Of a DNA stretch of 64,000 bases, positions 29,042 to 40,620 are shown piece after piece. This stretch comes from Neoroseomonas alkaliterrae (GTDB taxonomy: Bacteria > Pseudomonadota > Alphaproteobacteria > Acetobacterales > Acetobacteraceae): contig NZ_JACIJE010000009.1 of the NCBI RefSeq assembly GCF_014199195.1, positions 140,915 to 204,914 of the forward strand, in the 5' to 3' direction. Under the pieces are notes generated by a model. The model was not told where the DNA came from and made no database searches. It worked only from the letters and a program-made list of their open reading frames with translations. Numbering within the stretch: position 1 is the first letter of the stretch; the number at the start of each line of letters is the position of its first letter. The position numbers and the translations under genes were made by a program.

Positions 29042-29692
29042 TCAGCCCTTTGCAAGCCCGAGCAGATGCGCCTGCAGCGCATGGCCATCCGCGAAGACGG
29101 CATCGGGCGCCGCGGCCGTCACGCCGCCGTCATGGGCGGCATCACCAAGCAGCACGGCGCGGCAGCCCGCCGCCCGCGCGGCCTGCATGTCGAGCGCGGT
29201 GTCGCCGACATACCAGACCGCGGGCGAGGCCGGCACGCCGAGCCGCTCCAGCGCCATCAGCAGCGGCGCCGCATCCGGCTTGTCGCGCGCCGCATCGCCC
29301 GCCCCCACCAGAGCGCCGAAATGCCCGCTCCAGCCGAGGTGCTCGGCCTCCGCCCGCAGCAGCGGGCCCTGCTTGTTCGAGACGACGGCCTGCGGGGCGA
29401 TGCCGCCCGCGGCGCGGATCGCCGCCACCGCACCCGGCATCGGCGCCAGCACGGCGAGGTGGTGGCGGCGCACCTCGGCATAGAAGATGTCCCGCGCGCG
29501 TTCCCATTCCGCGCCGAACATCGCGGGGAATGTGTCCCGCAGCGATCCGCGCACGCGCGCAAGCACCGTCGCGCGGTCCCATTCCGCCATGGCGAAGGCG
29601 CGGAAGGTGGCGTTCAGCCCGGCCTCGATGGCCGCCCAGCCGTCCACCAGCGTGTTGTCCCAGTCCCACAGGATGGCCGCGGGCCGGCTCAC
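29042..29692 (-). CDS. HAD family hydrolase (phosphatase)
   Basis: A 216-residue haloacid dehalogenase-superfamily phosphatase. Motif I is [13 protein letters not shown], with the nucleophile and acid/base aspartates as DWD rather than DxD(G/S)T, as in a known phosphoglycolate-phosphatase-like subgroup. Motif II is [14 protein letters not shown], motif III the Lys in [14 protein letters not shown], and motif [19 protein letters not shown] helical cap lies between motifs I and II. The GTG start at 29692 overlaps the preceding gene's stop. Substrate is unknown; phosphoglycolate is one possibility. Confidence 0.88.
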   Translation of the reverse strand: MSRPAAILWDWDNTLVDGWAAIEAGLNATFRAFAMAEWDRATVLARVRGSLRDTFPAMFGAEWERARDIFYAEVRRHHLAVLAPMPGAVAAIRAAGGIAPQAVVSNKQGPLLRAEAEHLGWSGHFGALVGAGDAARDKPDAAPLLMALERLGVPASPAVWYVGDTALDMQAARAAGCRAVLLGDAAHDGGVTAAAPDAVFADGHALQAHLLGLAKG

Positions 29693-30105
29693 GGCCTCAG
29701 CTGCCCCATCAGCCCGAGCATGTCGCCCATCACCCAGAGGTGGCGGATGCGCGCCTCCTCGAGCGTGAAGAAGCCGACGCCTTCCCAGGCGAGGCGCCGC
29801 CCGGTCGGCGGCACGTCGAGGAACGGGCCGGCATCGTGCTGGCCGGAGAAGCCGACGCGGGCGGCCACACGCTCCTCCTCGGCCAGCAGGTCGCGCAGTT
29901 CACAGCGATAGGCGCTGAAGGCGCCGCGCACGCTGCGGACATAGGCGGCGAAGGCCTCCCGGCCCCGCATCACCTGGCCGAAGGTGCCCTGGAAGCCGAC
30001 ATCCTCGTGCATCAGCGCGGGCAGGCAGCCGAGGTCGCCCCTTTCCCACAGATCCGCGTAGAAGGCGCGAACCGTGGCGCGGTTGGCCTCGAGTGCCGCG
30101 CTCAT
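29689..30105 (-). CDS. SnoaL-like / NTF2-fold ester cyclase family protein
   Basis: A 138-residue single-domain protein with the NTF2-like cone fold of the SnoaL polyketide cyclase family. Typical features are NRATVRAFYADLWERGDLGC at the start, the HEDVGFQGTFGQVMRGREAF pocket strand, and the closing GFFTLEEARIRHLWVMGDML. Many bacterial members have unknown small-molecule substrates, and none of the neighbours suggests polyketide synthesis. It overlaps the aminotransferase gene upstream and the HAD gene downstream by 4 bases each. Confidence 0.8.
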   Translation of the reverse strand: MSAALEANRATVRAFYADLWERGDLGCLPALMHEDVGFQGTFGQVMRGREAFAAYVRSVRGAFSAYRCELRDLLAEEERVAARVGFSGQHDAGPFLDVPPTGRRLAWEGVGFFTLEEARIRHLWVMGDMLGLMGQLRP

Positions 30106-30974
30106 GCTGCGTTCTTCAGCCCGCCCTTCACGTGACGGGCGAAGATCTCGAAGAGCCGGCGCACGACGGGGCCCACCGTGCCGTCGCCCACGGGCTGGCC
30201 GTCGATGCGCACGATCGGCTTCACGAAGGAGGTCGCGGAGGTGATGAAGGCCTCCCGCGCGCGGCGCATCTCCTCGAGGGAGAATGCCCGCACCTCGAAG
30301 GGAATGCCGGCCTGCTTCAGTTCCTCGATCAGGGCCGCGCGGGTGCAGCCGGGCAGGATCGCGTGGTCGAGGTGGCGGACGCGGATGCTTCCGTGCTCGT
30401 CCACGATCCAGAAGGAGGTCGCCGCTCCCTCGGTCACCATCCCGGTGTCCGGCTCGTAGAGCACCGCCTCGATCGCCCCCTGCTCGCGCGCGGCCTGGCG
30501 GGCGAGGCAGTTCGGCAGCAGGTTCACGGTCTTGATGTCGCAGCGCGCCCAGCGCAGGTCCGGCTGGGTGATCGCCGCGGCAGCCCAGCGGTCCACATCG
30601 GTCGGATAGGGCGGGATGCGCTTGATGGTGACCACCAGCGCGGGCGGGACGGGATGCGCCGGAAAGGCGTGGTCGCGCCGCGCGACGCCGCGCGTGACCT
30701 GCATGTAGAGCAGGCCCTCGGTCACGCGGTTGCGCCGCGCCACCTCCCGCAGCACGAGGCGCAGCGCCGCGCGCGCCATCGGCATCGGCAGGCGGATCTC
30801 GCGCAGCGAGCGTTCCAGCCGGTCGAGATGCAGTTCCTCGTCGATGAAGCGCCCGTCATGGAGGTGGACGACCTCGTAGATGCCGTCGCCGAACTGGTAG
30901 CCGCGGTCCTCGATGTTCACCGCCGCCTCGGGCTGCGGCAGGTAGCGGCCGTTGACATAGGCGATGCGGGACAT
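30102..30974 (-). CDS. dat: D-amino-acid aminotransferase
   Basis: A class IV PLP-dependent aminotransferase of 290 residues, probably converting D-alanine or other D-amino acids and 2-oxo acids. The start MSRIAYVNGRYLPQPEAAVN and EDRGYQFGDGIYEVV are characteristic of D-amino-acid transaminase. The catalytic lysine is in CDIKTVNLLPNCLARQAA. GAIEAVLYEPDTGMVTEGAATSFWI provides the PLP phosphate cup. Branched-chain or aminodeoxychorismate lyase activity is the alternative, but the overall match favours Dat. It follows ntrX on the same strand, as seen in related genomes, after a gap of 89 bases. Confidence 0.9.
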   Translation of the reverse strand: MSRIAYVNGRYLPQPEAAVNIEDRGYQFGDGIYEVVHLHDGRFIDEELHLDRLERSLREIRLPMPMARAALRLVLREVARRNRVTEGLLYMQVTRGVARRDHAFPAHPVPPALVVTIKRIPPYPTDVDRWAAAAITQPDLRWARCDIKTVNLLPNCLARQAAREQGAIEAVLYEPDTGMVTEGAATSFWIVDEHGSIRVRHLDHAILPGCTRAALIEELKQAGIPFEVRAFSLEEMRRAREAFITSATSFVKPIVRIDGQPVGDGTVGPVVRRLFEIFARHVKGGLKNAA

Positions 30975-31063
30975 GGGCGGGCGGCACTCCGGCGATGGGC
31001 GGGCGGAGGTTAGAACGCGGCCGCGGCGCGCGGAAGCCGCCGGGTCACGCGATCGTGCGCGCC

Positions 31064-32482
31064 TCAGGCGTTGCCGACGGTGCCCGGCGGGCTGGCGCGG
31101 TCCTCGGCCTGCACGCCGAGGAACTTGAGCTTGCGGTGCAGCGCGCTGCGCTCCATGCCGACGAAGTTCGCGGTGCGGGAGATGTTGCCGCCGAAGCGCA
31201 GGAGCTGCGCCTCGAGATACTGGCGTTCGAACAATTCCCGCGCCTCGCGCAGCGGCAGGGTCATGATCTCGGAACTGCGGTCGAGCTTCAGCACCGCCGG
31301 CGCGGCGGCGCCGACCTGCGGCGGCAGCATGTCGGGCCGGATCGGCTCCTTCGCGTCGCCGGGGGCCATGATCAGCAGCCAGTCGATCAGGTTGCGCAGC
31401 TCGCGCACATTGCCCGGCCAGTCATAGGCCTGCATGGCGGCGAGCGCGTCCTCGGAGAGTTCGCGCGCCGCGACGCCGGTGGTCTCGGCCGCGCGGCGCA
31501 TGAAGTGGCGGGCGAGCGGGGGCACGTCCTCGCGCCGCTCGCGCAGCGCGGGCACGCGCAGCGGCACGACGGCGAGGCGGTAGAACAGATCCTCGCGGAA
31601 GCGGCCGGCGGCGATCTCGGCGGCGAGGTCGCGGTTGGTGGTCGAGAGCACCCGCACATCCACCTTCACCCGCGTGCCGCCGCCCACGCGCTCGAAGCCC
31701 TGCTCCTGCAGCGCGCGCACGATCTTGCCCTGGGTCTCGAGCGGCATGTCCGCCACCTCGTCGAGCAGCAGCGTGCCGCCATGGGCGCGCTCGAGCACCC
31801 CTGCGCGGCGCGGCTGGGCGAGCGGGTCGGGGCCGGCCTCGACGCCGAAGAGCTCCTCCTCGAAGCGGGCGGGGTTGAGCGTGGCGCAGTTCAGCACCAG
31901 GAACGGCCCGTCGGCGCGGCGGGACCGCGCATGGATCATGCGCGCCGCCACCTCCTTGCCCGCGCCCGCGGGGCCCGTGATCAGCACGCGCGAGCCGGTC
32001 GGCGCGACCTTCTCGATCGCCTGGCGCAACTGGCCGAGCGCGGAGGAGGCGCCGACCAGCTCGGTCTCGGCACCCGCACGCAGCTTCAGTTCGCTCACCT
32101 CGCGCTTCAGGCGCGCGGCTTCCAGCGCGCGCGCCACCACCAGCAGCAGCCGGTCGGACTTGAAGGGCTTCTCGATGAAGTCGTAGGCGCCCTGCTGGAT
32201 CGCCTGCACCGCCGTCTCGATCGTGCCGTGGCCGGAGATCATGACGACCGGCACCTGCGGCTCCTCCACATGCAGCGCCTGCAGGATGCCGAGCCCGTCG
32301 AGGCGGGAGTTCTGCAGCCAGATGTCGAGGATCACGAGGGAGGGCCGGCGCTGCCGGAACGCCGCGATCGCGGTGTCCGCGTTGTGCGCCTGCCGCGTCT
32401 CGTAGCCCTCGTCCGAGAGGATGCCCTCGATGAGCGTGCGGATGTCGGGCTCGTCGTCGACGATCAGGATCTCATGCGCCAT
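31064..32482 (-). CDS. ntrX: nitrogen/envelope response regulator NtrX
   Basis: NtrX is the response regulator paired with NtrY. The 472-residue protein has a receiver domain ([20 protein letters not shown]; phospho-acceptor Asp in [11 protein letters not shown]), an AAA+ domain with Walker A GPAGAGKE and Walker [14 protein letters not shown], and a Fis-type helix-turn-helix end ([20 protein letters not shown]). The loop that carries GAFTGA in sigma54 activators reads [19 protein letters not shown] here, so a classical sigma54 contact is missing, as in other alphaproteobacterial NtrX proteins. The gene start overlaps the end of ntrY by 11 bases. Confidence 0.96.
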   Translation of the reverse strand: MAHEILIVDDEPDIRTLIEGILSDEGYETRQAHNADTAIAAFRQRRPSLVILDIWLQNSRLDGLGILQALHVEEPQVPVVMISGHGTIETAVQAIQQGAYDFIEKPFKSDRLLLVVARALEAARLKREVSELKLRAGAETELVGASSALGQLRQAIEKVAPTGSRVLITGPAGAGKEVAARMIHARSRRADGPFLVLNCATLNPARFEEELFGVEAGPDPLAQPRRAGVLERAHGGTLLLDEVADMPLETQGKIVRALQEQGFERVGGGTRVKVDVRVLSTTNRDLAAEIAAGRFREDLFYRLAVVPLRVPALRERREDVPPLARHFMRRAAETTGVAARELSEDALAAMQAYDWPGNVRELRNLIDWLLIMAPGDAKEPIRPDMLPPQVGAAAPAVLKLDRSSEIMTLPLREARELFERQYLEAQLLRFGGNISRTANFVGMERSALHRKLKFLGVQAEDRASPPGTVGNA

Positions 32483-34793
32483 GCGCGACCTTCGCTCCCT
32501 CCCCCGCCCGGGACGCCTCCGCCGCCGGCTCCGTCCCCGGGGCGCGGGCCGGCAGGATCAGGGCGACCCGCGCGCCGGGCGCCTCCTGCCGGTCCTCCAG
32601 GGACAGCCTTCCACCATGGTCCTCCATGATCTTCTTGACGATGGCAAGGCCGAGACCGGTTCCCTTTGGCTTGTGAGTGACATAGGGCTCGGTCAGCCGG
32701 TCCCGGTCCTCCTCGCCGGGCAGCCCGACTCCGTCATCCTCGACGACGAAACGAACTTCCGCCCCGTCCGATTCGACCCGCGCGACGATCCGCCCCGCCC
32801 GCTCGGCGGCGCGCATGGCGATGGCATCGGCGGCGTTCTGCAGCAGGTTCGTCAGCGCCTGGCCGATCGAGCGCCGGTCGCAGGCGACGATGGGCGGCGG
32901 GTCGGCGAAATGCGTCTCGTAGGCGATCTCGGGATGCGCGTCGCGCTGCAGCACCAGCGCCTCGCGCAGGATCTGGTTGGCGTCCTCGGGGCGGATGACG
33001 GGTTGGGGCATGCGCGCGAAGGCGGAGAACTCGTCCACCATCCGCCCGATGTCGCCGACCTGGCGCACGATGGTGTCGGTGCATTGCGTGAAGGTCTCGG
33101 GGTCCTCGCTGATCTGGCGCAGGTAGCGGCGCTTGAGCCGTTCCGCGCTGAGTTGGATCGGCGTCAGCGGGTTCTTGATCTCGTGCGCGATGCGGCGCGC
33201 CACGTCCGCCCAGGCCGCCTTGCGCTGGGCCGAGACGAGTTCCGTCACGTCGTCGAAGGTCAGCACGTAGCCTTCGACGCGCCCGCCCTGCATCTCGGCG
33301 CCGAGCCGCGCGATGAAGGTCCGCCGCGCCGAGGGCGGGCCGGAGCGGATCTCGGCCGTCTGAGGCTTCTCCGGCGCGGCGCGCGCGGCTTCCAGCAACG
33401 CGGCGAATTCCGGCGCCACGCCCGCGAGCGGCAGGCCGATCGCGGCATCCAGGTCCACGCCCAGAAGCGCGGAGGCCGAGCGGTTGGGCAGGTTCACCCG
33501 CCCCTCGGCATCGAGGCCGATGACGCCCGCCGAGACGCCCGCGAGCACCGTCTCGGTGAAGCGCCGGCGCTCGTCGATCTGGCGGTAGGCCTCCATCAGC
33601 TCGCCGCGCTGCGCGCTGAGCTGGCTCGTCATGCGGTTGAAGGCGCGCGAGAGGGAGGCGACCTCGTCATCCGCCTGGCCTTCCTGCACGCGGGTCGAGA
33701 GGTCGCCCGACCGCACCCGCTCTGCCGCGGTGATCAGGCGCGAGATCGGCCCGGCGATGCGGTTGGCGATCAGCAGGCCCAGCAGCACCGCCGCCATCAG
33801 CACGAGCAGCGTCGCGATGCCGAAGATCAGCACGAAGGTGATCTGCAGGTCGCCCTGGTTGCGGTCCAGCCGGTCGTATTCCTGGAAGGCCAGTTCCGTC
33901 CGGCGCATGTGCTCGAGCACGCCGGGGTCCACCGGGCGGGCGATCATCAGCATCAGCCCGGGCGGGATGTTGAGCGCGACGACGGCCCGCACGCGCCCCT
34001 CCCCGCTCTCGCCCGGCAGCACCGCCACCTCCCCCGCCCGCACCGATTCGAGCGCCCAGGACGGGAGGGGCTCGACCACCGTTCCCGTGGTCAGCCCCGC
34101 CGAGGCCACCACCTGGCCGAGCGTCGGCTCGAAGACGATGGATTCCGTCAGGCCCCGGATCGCGGTGTGGGTGGCGAGCAGCCGCGCGAAGCCGAGCCCG
34201 TCATTGGGCAGCAGGATGGGCGCCGCGCGGTTGAGGTCGTTCGCCATCGCCAGGATGTCGGCGCGGATGGTGTTGCGGTGCTCCTCGAGATAGGCGCGCG
34301 AGGCCACCAGCGAGGCCTCCAGCGTGTCCCGCACCCGGTCGCTGAACCAGGCCTGGATGCCGAGGTTGAAGAACACCGCCGAGAAGCCCGCCACCAGGAT
34401 CGCCGGCACCACGGCGACGATGCCGAACAGCAGCACGAGGCGCACATGCAGCCGCGAGCCGGCCGAGCCGCGCCGCCGCTCCACCCACATCCGCACCACC
34501 CGCGCCGCGAGCGAGGCGGCGAGCACCAGCAGCACCGCGAGGTTGGCGAGGATGATCCCGACCACCTCGCCCGTGCTCGCCGGCCCGAGCGGCGTGCCGC
34601 CCGAGAGCGCCATGAAGGTCGCGACACCGAGAACAAGGGCGACGAGCGCCAGCGCGATGGTGACCGCGCCGCTCTGCAGCGCCTGGCCGAGTCGCGCGAG
34701 CCGGGAGGGCGCGGCGCCCGAGCCCTCGGCCTCCGCGCCGGCGAGGCTGCGGGCCGCGGGCCGCACCCCGGCGCGCCGGAAAAGCCCTGCCAT
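32472..34793 (-). CDS. ntrY: sensor histidine kinase NtrY
   Basis: NtrY is a membrane-bound kinase that signals to NtrX in response to nitrogen, redox or envelope cues. The 773-residue protein has several N-terminal membrane helices ([40 protein letters not shown], another near residue 95), a periplasmic sensor region, a further helix, a HAMP domain ([20 protein letters not shown]), a PAS domain, the H-box [20 protein letters not shown] and the ATPase domain ([32 protein letters not shown]). It lies 18 bases after ntrC. Confidence 0.96.
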   Translation of the reverse strand: MAGLFRRAGVRPAARSLAGAEAEGSGAAPSRLARLGQALQSGAVTIALALVALVLGVATFMALSGGTPLGPASTGEVVGIILANLAVLLVLAASLAARVVRMWVERRRGSAGSRLHVRLVLLFGIVAVVPAILVAGFSAVFFNLGIQAWFSDRVRDTLEASLVASRAYLEEHRNTIRADILAMANDLNRAAPILLPNDGLGFARLLATHTAIRGLTESIVFEPTLGQVVASAGLTTGTVVEPLPSWALESVRAGEVAVLPGESGEGRVRAVVALNIPPGLMLMIARPVDPGVLEHMRRTELAFQEYDRLDRNQGDLQITFVLIFGIATLLVLMAAVLLGLLIANRIAGPISRLITAAERVRSGDLSTRVQEGQADDEVASLSRAFNRMTSQLSAQRGELMEAYRQIDERRRFTETVLAGVSAGVIGLDAEGRVNLPNRSASALLGVDLDAAIGLPLAGVAPEFAALLEAARAAPEKPQTAEIRSGPPSARRTFIARLGAEMQGGRVEGYVLTFDDVTELVSAQRKAAWADVARRIAHEIKNPLTPIQLSAERLKRRYLRQISEDPETFTQCTDTIVRQVGDIGRMVDEFSAFARMPQPVIRPEDANQILREALVLQRDAHPEIAYETHFADPPPIVACDRRSIGQALTNLLQNAADAIAMRAAERAGRIVARVESDGAEVRFVVEDDGVGLPGEEDRDRLTEPYVTHKPKGTGLGLAIVKKIMEDHGGRLSLEDRQEAPGARVALILPARAPGTEPAAEASRAGEGAKVAHGA

Positions 34794-34811
34794 CTCAGGG
34801 CCTTCGCATGC

Positions 34812-36250
<1,439 letters not shown>

Positions 36251-36254
<4 letters not shown>

Positions 36255-37390
36255 TGCGCTGACCCGAGGCTTCCCGGCGGTGGGGCGGGCATCGAGAGGC
36301 GGAACACCGTGCGGCCCGGGCGGCTGTCGCATTCGATCAGGCCGCCCTGGTCCGCGACGAGCTTCGCCGCGAGCGCGAGGCCGAGCCCCTGTCCCCCCCG
36401 CTTCGTGGAGACGAAGGGTTCAAAAAGCGTGCCGCGGACTTCCTCGGCGATTCCCGGCCCGTTGTCGCGCACGCTGACCTGCAGCGGCAGGTGGACCCGC
36501 TCGGCCGAACCGGGCACGGCGATGCGCACGCCGTGGTGATAGGCGGTGGCGAGCACGATCTCCCCGCCCACCGGATCCACAGCCTCTGCCGCATTCTTCA
36601 CCAGATTGAGCAGAATCTGCACAAGCAGGTCCCGGTTCCCCCAGACCGGCGGCAGGGAGGGGTCATATTCCTCCACCACCCGCAGATGCGCGGCGAAGCC
36701 CGAGACCGCGATCCGCCGCACATGGTCGAGCACCTGGTGGATGTTGACCGGGGCGAGTTCCACCGGCCGCTCGGAGAACATGTCGAAGCGGTCCACGAGG
36801 CCGCGGATGCGGTCGGCCTCGTCCTGGATGAGCTGGCAAAGTTCCCTGTCGCCCTCGGACGCCGCGCTCTGCTCGAGCAGTTGCGCCGCGCCGCGGATGC
36901 CCGAGAGCGGGTTCTTCACCTCGTGCGCGAGCATCGCCGCCATGGCCGAGGCGCCGCGCGCCGCGCCGCGGAAGTTCAGTTGCCGGTCGAGCATCTGCGC
37001 GGTCGAGCCGTCCTGCAGCGTCAGCACCACACCGCCGGGCAGGTCGGGCATGGGCGCGCCATGCACGCTGACGCCCCGGCGCGACAGGCGCGGGCTTTCG
37101 AGCGCGAGGTCGTGGTCCGAGACCGGCGCATCGGCCTGCCGCACCTGGCCGATCACGGCGAAGAGGCGGCCATCCTCCGGCAGCAGGTCGGAGAGCCGCA
37201 TATGCGTGAGCGAGGCGACGGAGGTCTGGAAGAACTGCTCGGCCGCGGCATTGGCGAAGACGAAGCGGTCCTGCCCGTCCAGCACGACCACGGGAAGCGG
37301 GACGGCGGCGAGGATCGCCGCGCCGCCGGGCTGGGGCCGGGCCTTCCAGGCCGAGGGCCGCACGGCCCGGCGCAGCAGGCCCTCCTTCAT
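36251..37390 (-). CDS. ntrB: nitrogen regulation sensor kinase NtrB
   Basis: NtrB is the soluble kinase/phosphatase that reads PII and controls NtrC. The 379-residue protein starts at ATG 37390, overlapping the dusB stop (ATGA). It has a PAS domain (residues about 30-135, [20 protein letters not shown]), the H-box [21 protein letters not shown]-box [16 protein letters not shown], and G-boxes DNGPGIAEE and [13 protein letters not shown]. No membrane helix is present. Frames extending into dusB are shadows. Confidence 0.96.
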
Positions 37391-38466
37391 GCCGCGATGC
37401 GCTCCTCTCCGGCGGCGCGGAAGGCCTCGCGCACCACCTCCACGCCGCGTTCGATGAGCGGGTCGTAGAAGGCATGCACGAGCGCGCGCACCGCCTCGGG
37501 GCTCTCGCAGCGATTGACCTGCACGCGGAACTCGGCCGAGCCCGGCAGGCCCTTGGAATACCAGGCGACATGCTTGCGTGCGAGGCGCACCCCCGGGTCG
37601 CGCCCGTGATGGGCGAGCATGTCCTCGTAGTGGTCGAGCAGGATCGCCTTCTGCTCGGCGAGAGGGGGCTCCTCCGCCGCCTCGCCCCGCAGCCGCCTGG
37701 CGATGACGGCCGGGAACCAGGGCCGGCCGTAGCAGCCGCGGCCGATCATCACGCCGTCCGCGCCGGAGCGGCGCAGCGCCTCCTCGGCGTCCTCCACGGT
37801 CACGATGTCGCCATTGGCGATGACGGGGATGCCGACCGCCTCCTTCACCGTGCGGATGAAGTCCCAGTCGGCGGTGCCGGTGTAGAACATCTGCCGGGTG
37901 CGGCCATGGATGGTGACCATGCGGATCCCGCATTCCTCGGCGATGCGCGCAAGGCGCGGGGCGTTGAGGCTGTTGTGGTCCCAGCCCATGCGCATCTTGA
38001 GCGTCACCGGCACCGGCACGGCCTTCACGGTGGCCTCCAGGATGCGCGCGGCGGCGATCTCGTCGCGCATCAGCGCGCTCCCGGCATTCTGCCCCACCGC
38101 AACCTTCTTCACCGGGCAGCCGAAATTGATGTCCACGATGGCCGCGCCGCGATCCACCACCAGGCGCGCGGCCTCGGCCATGGTCTCGGGGTCGCAGCCG
38201 GCGAGCTGGACCGAGGCCGGGCCGCCGAAGCCGTCCACCTCGGCCATCTTCAGCGTCTGGCGGTTGGTGCGCACCATGGCCTGGGAGGCGATCATCTCGC
38301 TGACCACCATCGGCGCGCCGAGCCGCCGCGCGAGGCGGCGGAACGGCAGGTCGGTCACGCCGGACATGGGCGCGAGGATGACAGGCGTGGCGATATCCGC
38401 CGCGCCGCCCAGGCGGATCGGCGGAAGGCCCGGCGCCGTGCGCGGCGCCCCGGTGGTGATGCTCAT
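37387..38466 (-). CDS. dusB: tRNA-dihydrouridine synthase DusB (NifR3)
   Basis: DusB is an FMN enzyme that reduces uridines in the tRNA D-loop. The 359-residue protein has [20 protein letters not shown] at the FMN site, [20 protein letters not shown] with the catalytic cysteine, [40 protein letters not shown] and [20 protein letters not shown]. It heads the nifR3-ntrBC-ntrYX block known from Rhodobacter and Azospirillum. It is divergent from ispDF, with about 155 bases between the start codons. Confidence 0.96.
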   Translation of the reverse strand: MSITTGAPRTAPGLPPIRLGGAADIATPVILAPMSGVTDLPFRRLARRLGAPMVVSEMIASQAMVRTNRQTLKMAEVDGFGGPASVQLAGCDPETMAEAARLVVDRGAAIVDINFGCPVKKVAVGQNAGSALMRDEIAAARILEATVKAVPVPVTLKMRMGWDHNSLNAPRLARIAEECGIRMVTIHGRTRQMFYTGTADWDFIRTVKEAVGIPVIANGDIVTVEDAEEALRRSGADGVMIGRGCYGRPWFPAVIARRLRGEAAEEPPLAEQKAILLDHYEDMLAHHGRDPGVRLARKHVAWYSKGLPGSAEFRVQVNRCESPEAVRALVHAFYDPLIERGVEVVREAFRAAGEERIAA

Positions 38467-38476
38467 GATTTGGGCA

Positions 38477-38504
38477 AACTAGGCGAGCGCGTCGCCCCGC
38501 GCAA
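38477..38504 (-). promoter_or_regulatory. candidate dusB-ntrBC promoter
   Basis: On the minus strand TTGCGC (38504-38499) and CTAGTT (38482-38477) are separated by 16 bases and lie just upstream of the dusB ATG at 38466. The layout fits a sigma70 promoter of alphaproteobacterial type with a very short leader. The match to consensus is partial, so this is a suggestion. Confidence 0.35.
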
Positions 38505-38622
38505 CGCCCGAGCCACCCGATTGCCGAAGAAACAGACAGCGGCGCGCGCTGCAGCCTCCCGGGGCCTGGACAAGTGCGGCGGATGGGCTATCGCCGCCCG
38601 TCTGACCGCCGCGGATCCGCCC

Positions 38623-39801
38623 ATGACCATGGATGCCCTGCTGATGGCCGCCGGCAGCGGCACCCGCTTCGGCGCGCCGCTGCCCAAGCAGTATCTGCCG
38701 CTGCTTGGCCGGCCGGTGATCCGGCACGCCGCCGAGGCGCTCCTGCGCGAGGGGATGGTCCGCCGCATCCTGCCCGTCGTCGCCGCGGGGGAGGAGGCGC
38801 GCGTCGCCGCCCTGCTCGACGGCCTTCCCATCGCCCCGCCGGTGCCGGGCGGGGCGACCCGCGCGGCGAGCGTGCGCGCCGGGCTCGAAGCCCTCGCCGC
38901 CGACCCGCCGGATCTCGTCCTGGTCCATGACGCCGCCCGCCCGGTCATCCCCGCCGGCACGATCGCGGCCCTGCGCGCGGCGCTCGCGAGCGCGCCGGGC
39001 GCCATCCCCGCCCAGCCGGTCGCCGACACGCTCAAGCGCGGCGCCCATGGCCGGATCGTCGAGACGGTGCCGCGCGAGGGGCTCTACCGCGCCCAGACCC
39101 CGCAGGGCTTCCGCTTCGGGCCGCTGCTCGCCGCCCATCGCGCAGGCGATGATGCGGCGACCGACGATGCCGCCCTGCTGGAGGCCGCCGGCCTGCCGGT
39201 CGCGCTGGTCCCCGGGGCGGAGAGCAACGTGAAGATCACTTGGCCGGAGGACCTTGCGCGCGTGGAAGCCCATCTCGCCGCCCGCCTCGTGCCACGCATG
39301 GGAACGGGCTTCGACGTGCACCGCCTGGTGCCGGACCGTCCGCTCGTGCTGTGCGGCGTCACCATCCCGCATCCGCTTGGCCTTGCAGGGCATTCCGACG
39401 CCGATGTCGGGATCCATGCGCTCTGCGACGCGATCTACGGCGCGTTGGCGGAGGGCGACATCGGCCGGTGGTTCCCGCCTTCCGAGGCCGAATGGAAGGA
39501 CGCCGACAGCGCGCGCTTCCTGCGCCATGCCGCCGGGCGGATCGCCGCGCGCGGCGGGGTGCTGGCCAATGCCGACGTGACGCTGATCTGCGAGCGCCCG
39601 AAGATCGCCCCCCATGCCCAGGCGATGCGCGAACGCCTGGCCGCGCTGCTGGGCGCGCCGCTGGGCGCGGTCTCGGTCAAGGCGACCACGACGGAGCGGC
39701 TCGGCTTTCCCGGCCGCGGCGAGGGCATCGCCGCCCAGGCGGCCGCGGTGGTGCTGCTGCCGCCCGATCCCGGCGCGATTAACGCTTCATCAAATTTTTG
39801 A
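38623..39801 (+). CDS. ispDF: bifunctional IspD/IspF (MEP pathway)
   Basis: A 392-residue fusion catalysing two non-consecutive steps of isoprenoid synthesis: CTP transfer to MEP (IspD) and cyclisation to MEcPP (IspF). The start [27 protein letters not shown] gives the IspD nucleotide loop; [29 protein letters not shown] and TPQGF are further IspD motifs (to about residue 222). IspF begins [11 protein letters not shown] with the metal Asp and His; [20 protein letters not shown] and [19 protein letters not shown] follow. The fusion is common in alphaproteobacteria. It is divergent from dusB. Confidence 0.97.
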   Translation: MTMDALLMAAGSGTRFGAPLPKQYLPLLGRPVIRHAAEALLREGMVRRILPVVAAGEEARVAALLDGLPIAPPVPGGATRAASVRAGLEALAADPPDLVLVHDAARPVIPAGTIAALRAALASAPGAIPAQPVADTLKRGAHGRIVETVPREGLYRAQTPQGFRFGPLLAAHRAGDDAATDDAALLEAAGLPVALVPGAESNVKITWPEDLARVEAHLAARLVPRMGTGFDVHRLVPDRPLVLCGVTIPHPLGLAGHSDADVGIHALCDAIYGALAEGDIGRWFPPSEAEWKDADSARFLRHAAGRIAARGGVLANADVTLICERPKIAPHAQAMRERLAALLGAPLGAVSVKATTTERLGFPGRGEGIAAQAAAVVLLPPDPGAINASSNF

Positions 39802-39802
39802 T
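39789..39802. promoter_or_regulatory. AT-rich 14-base palindrome at the end of ispDF
   Basis: ATCAAATTTTTGAT is a perfect dyad (ATCAAA, TT, TTTGAT) overlapping the ispDF stop codon and lying 75 bases before the HD-GYP start. It stands out in DNA of about 70% GC. It could be an operator or part of the HD-GYP promoter; nothing more can be said from sequence. Confidence 0.3.
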
Positions 39803-39876
39803 CAGGGCTACTTTCCGAGACGCGCCGGAGGCAAACTCGCCCATCGGCCCCATGGATCGAGCCATTGGCAAGAGGA

Positions 39877-40575
39877 ATGGACAGGCTCATCGCACCCCTG
39901 CCCGGGCGGGCCACCGCCTGCGAGGCCTGTTCGAACCAGCCCGCCGCCGCCCCGGGCCTCGCCGCCCGCCTGCCCTGCGTCTGCGCCGCGCATGAGGAGG
40001 CGCTGGAGGGGCTGATGGCGCGCGCCGCCGCCTTCGACCACGAGGGGCCGGACCACCCGAAGCGCGTCGGCCGCATCGCCGCCCTGCTCGCGGAGGAATT
40101 CGGCATCGGCGAGCAGGACCGCGCGCTGCTCGAACGCGCGGCGACGCTGCACGACATCGGCAAGATGGCGCTGCCCGAGGGCGTGCTGGCCCACCGGCAC
40201 GTGCTGAACCCCGAGGCGCGGCGCGTGATGGAGCGCCACACCGTGCTCGGCGCCAGCATCCTCGCCCATGCGCGCGCGCCCTGGCTGCGGCTGGCCGCGG
40301 TGATCGCCCTCATGCACCACGAGCGCTGGGACGGCAGCGGCTACCCCTCGGGCCTGCGCGGGACCGAGATCCCGCTCGCGGCGCGATTGGTCGCGGTGGC
40401 GGATGTCTATGACGCACTGCGCTCCGACCGCCCCTACAAGGACGCGCAGGACCACGGCCAGGCGCTGGCCCGCATCCTGGTGGGCGACGGCCGGGTCGGC
40501 CCGGCGCAGTTCGACCCCAAGGTGCTCGAGGCGCTGCGCCGGCGCGAGGCGGAGATCGCCGCCCTGCCGCGGTAG
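39877..40575 (+). CDS. HD-GYP domain protein (putative c-di-GMP phosphodiesterase)
   Basis: A 232-residue single-domain HD-GYP protein, probably hydrolysing c-di-GMP. The metal motif HDIGKMALPEGVL and the signature HHERWDGSGYPSGLRGTEIP are both complete, and DVYDALRSDRPYKDAQDHGQAL closes the domain. No sensory domain is fused; the short N-terminal region has a cluster of cysteines (ATACEACSNQ, LPCVCAAHEE) that could bind metal. ATG 39877 follows AAGAGGA directly; a TTG at 39865 is the alternative. It ends before a convergent tctA, separated by a GC hairpin. Confidence 0.88.
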   Translation: MDRLIAPLPGRATACEACSNQPAAAPGLAARLPCVCAAHEEALEGLMARAAAFDHEGPDHPKRVGRIAALLAEEFGIGEQDRALLERAATLHDIGKMALPEGVLAHRHVLNPEARRVMERHTVLGASILAHARAPWLRLAAVIALMHHERWDGSGYPSGLRGTEIPLAARLVAVADVYDALRSDRPYKDAQDHGQALARILVGDGRVGPAQFDPKVLEALRRREAEIAALPR

Positions 40576-40588
40576 GGGCGCCACGGGG

Positions 40589-40613
40589 CCCGCGCCGGGG
40601 GTGCCGGCGCGGG
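40589..40613. terminator. bidirectional GC hairpin between convergent genes
   Basis: CCCGCGCCGG (40589-40598) pairs perfectly with CCGGCGCGGG (40604-40613) around a 5-base loop. It lies between the stop of the HD-GYP gene (+) and the stop of tctA (-). There is no T tract on either strand, so it may be a hairpin barrier or Rho-assisted terminator rather than a textbook intrinsic one. Confidence 0.5.
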
Positions 40614-40620
40614 ATGCGGC

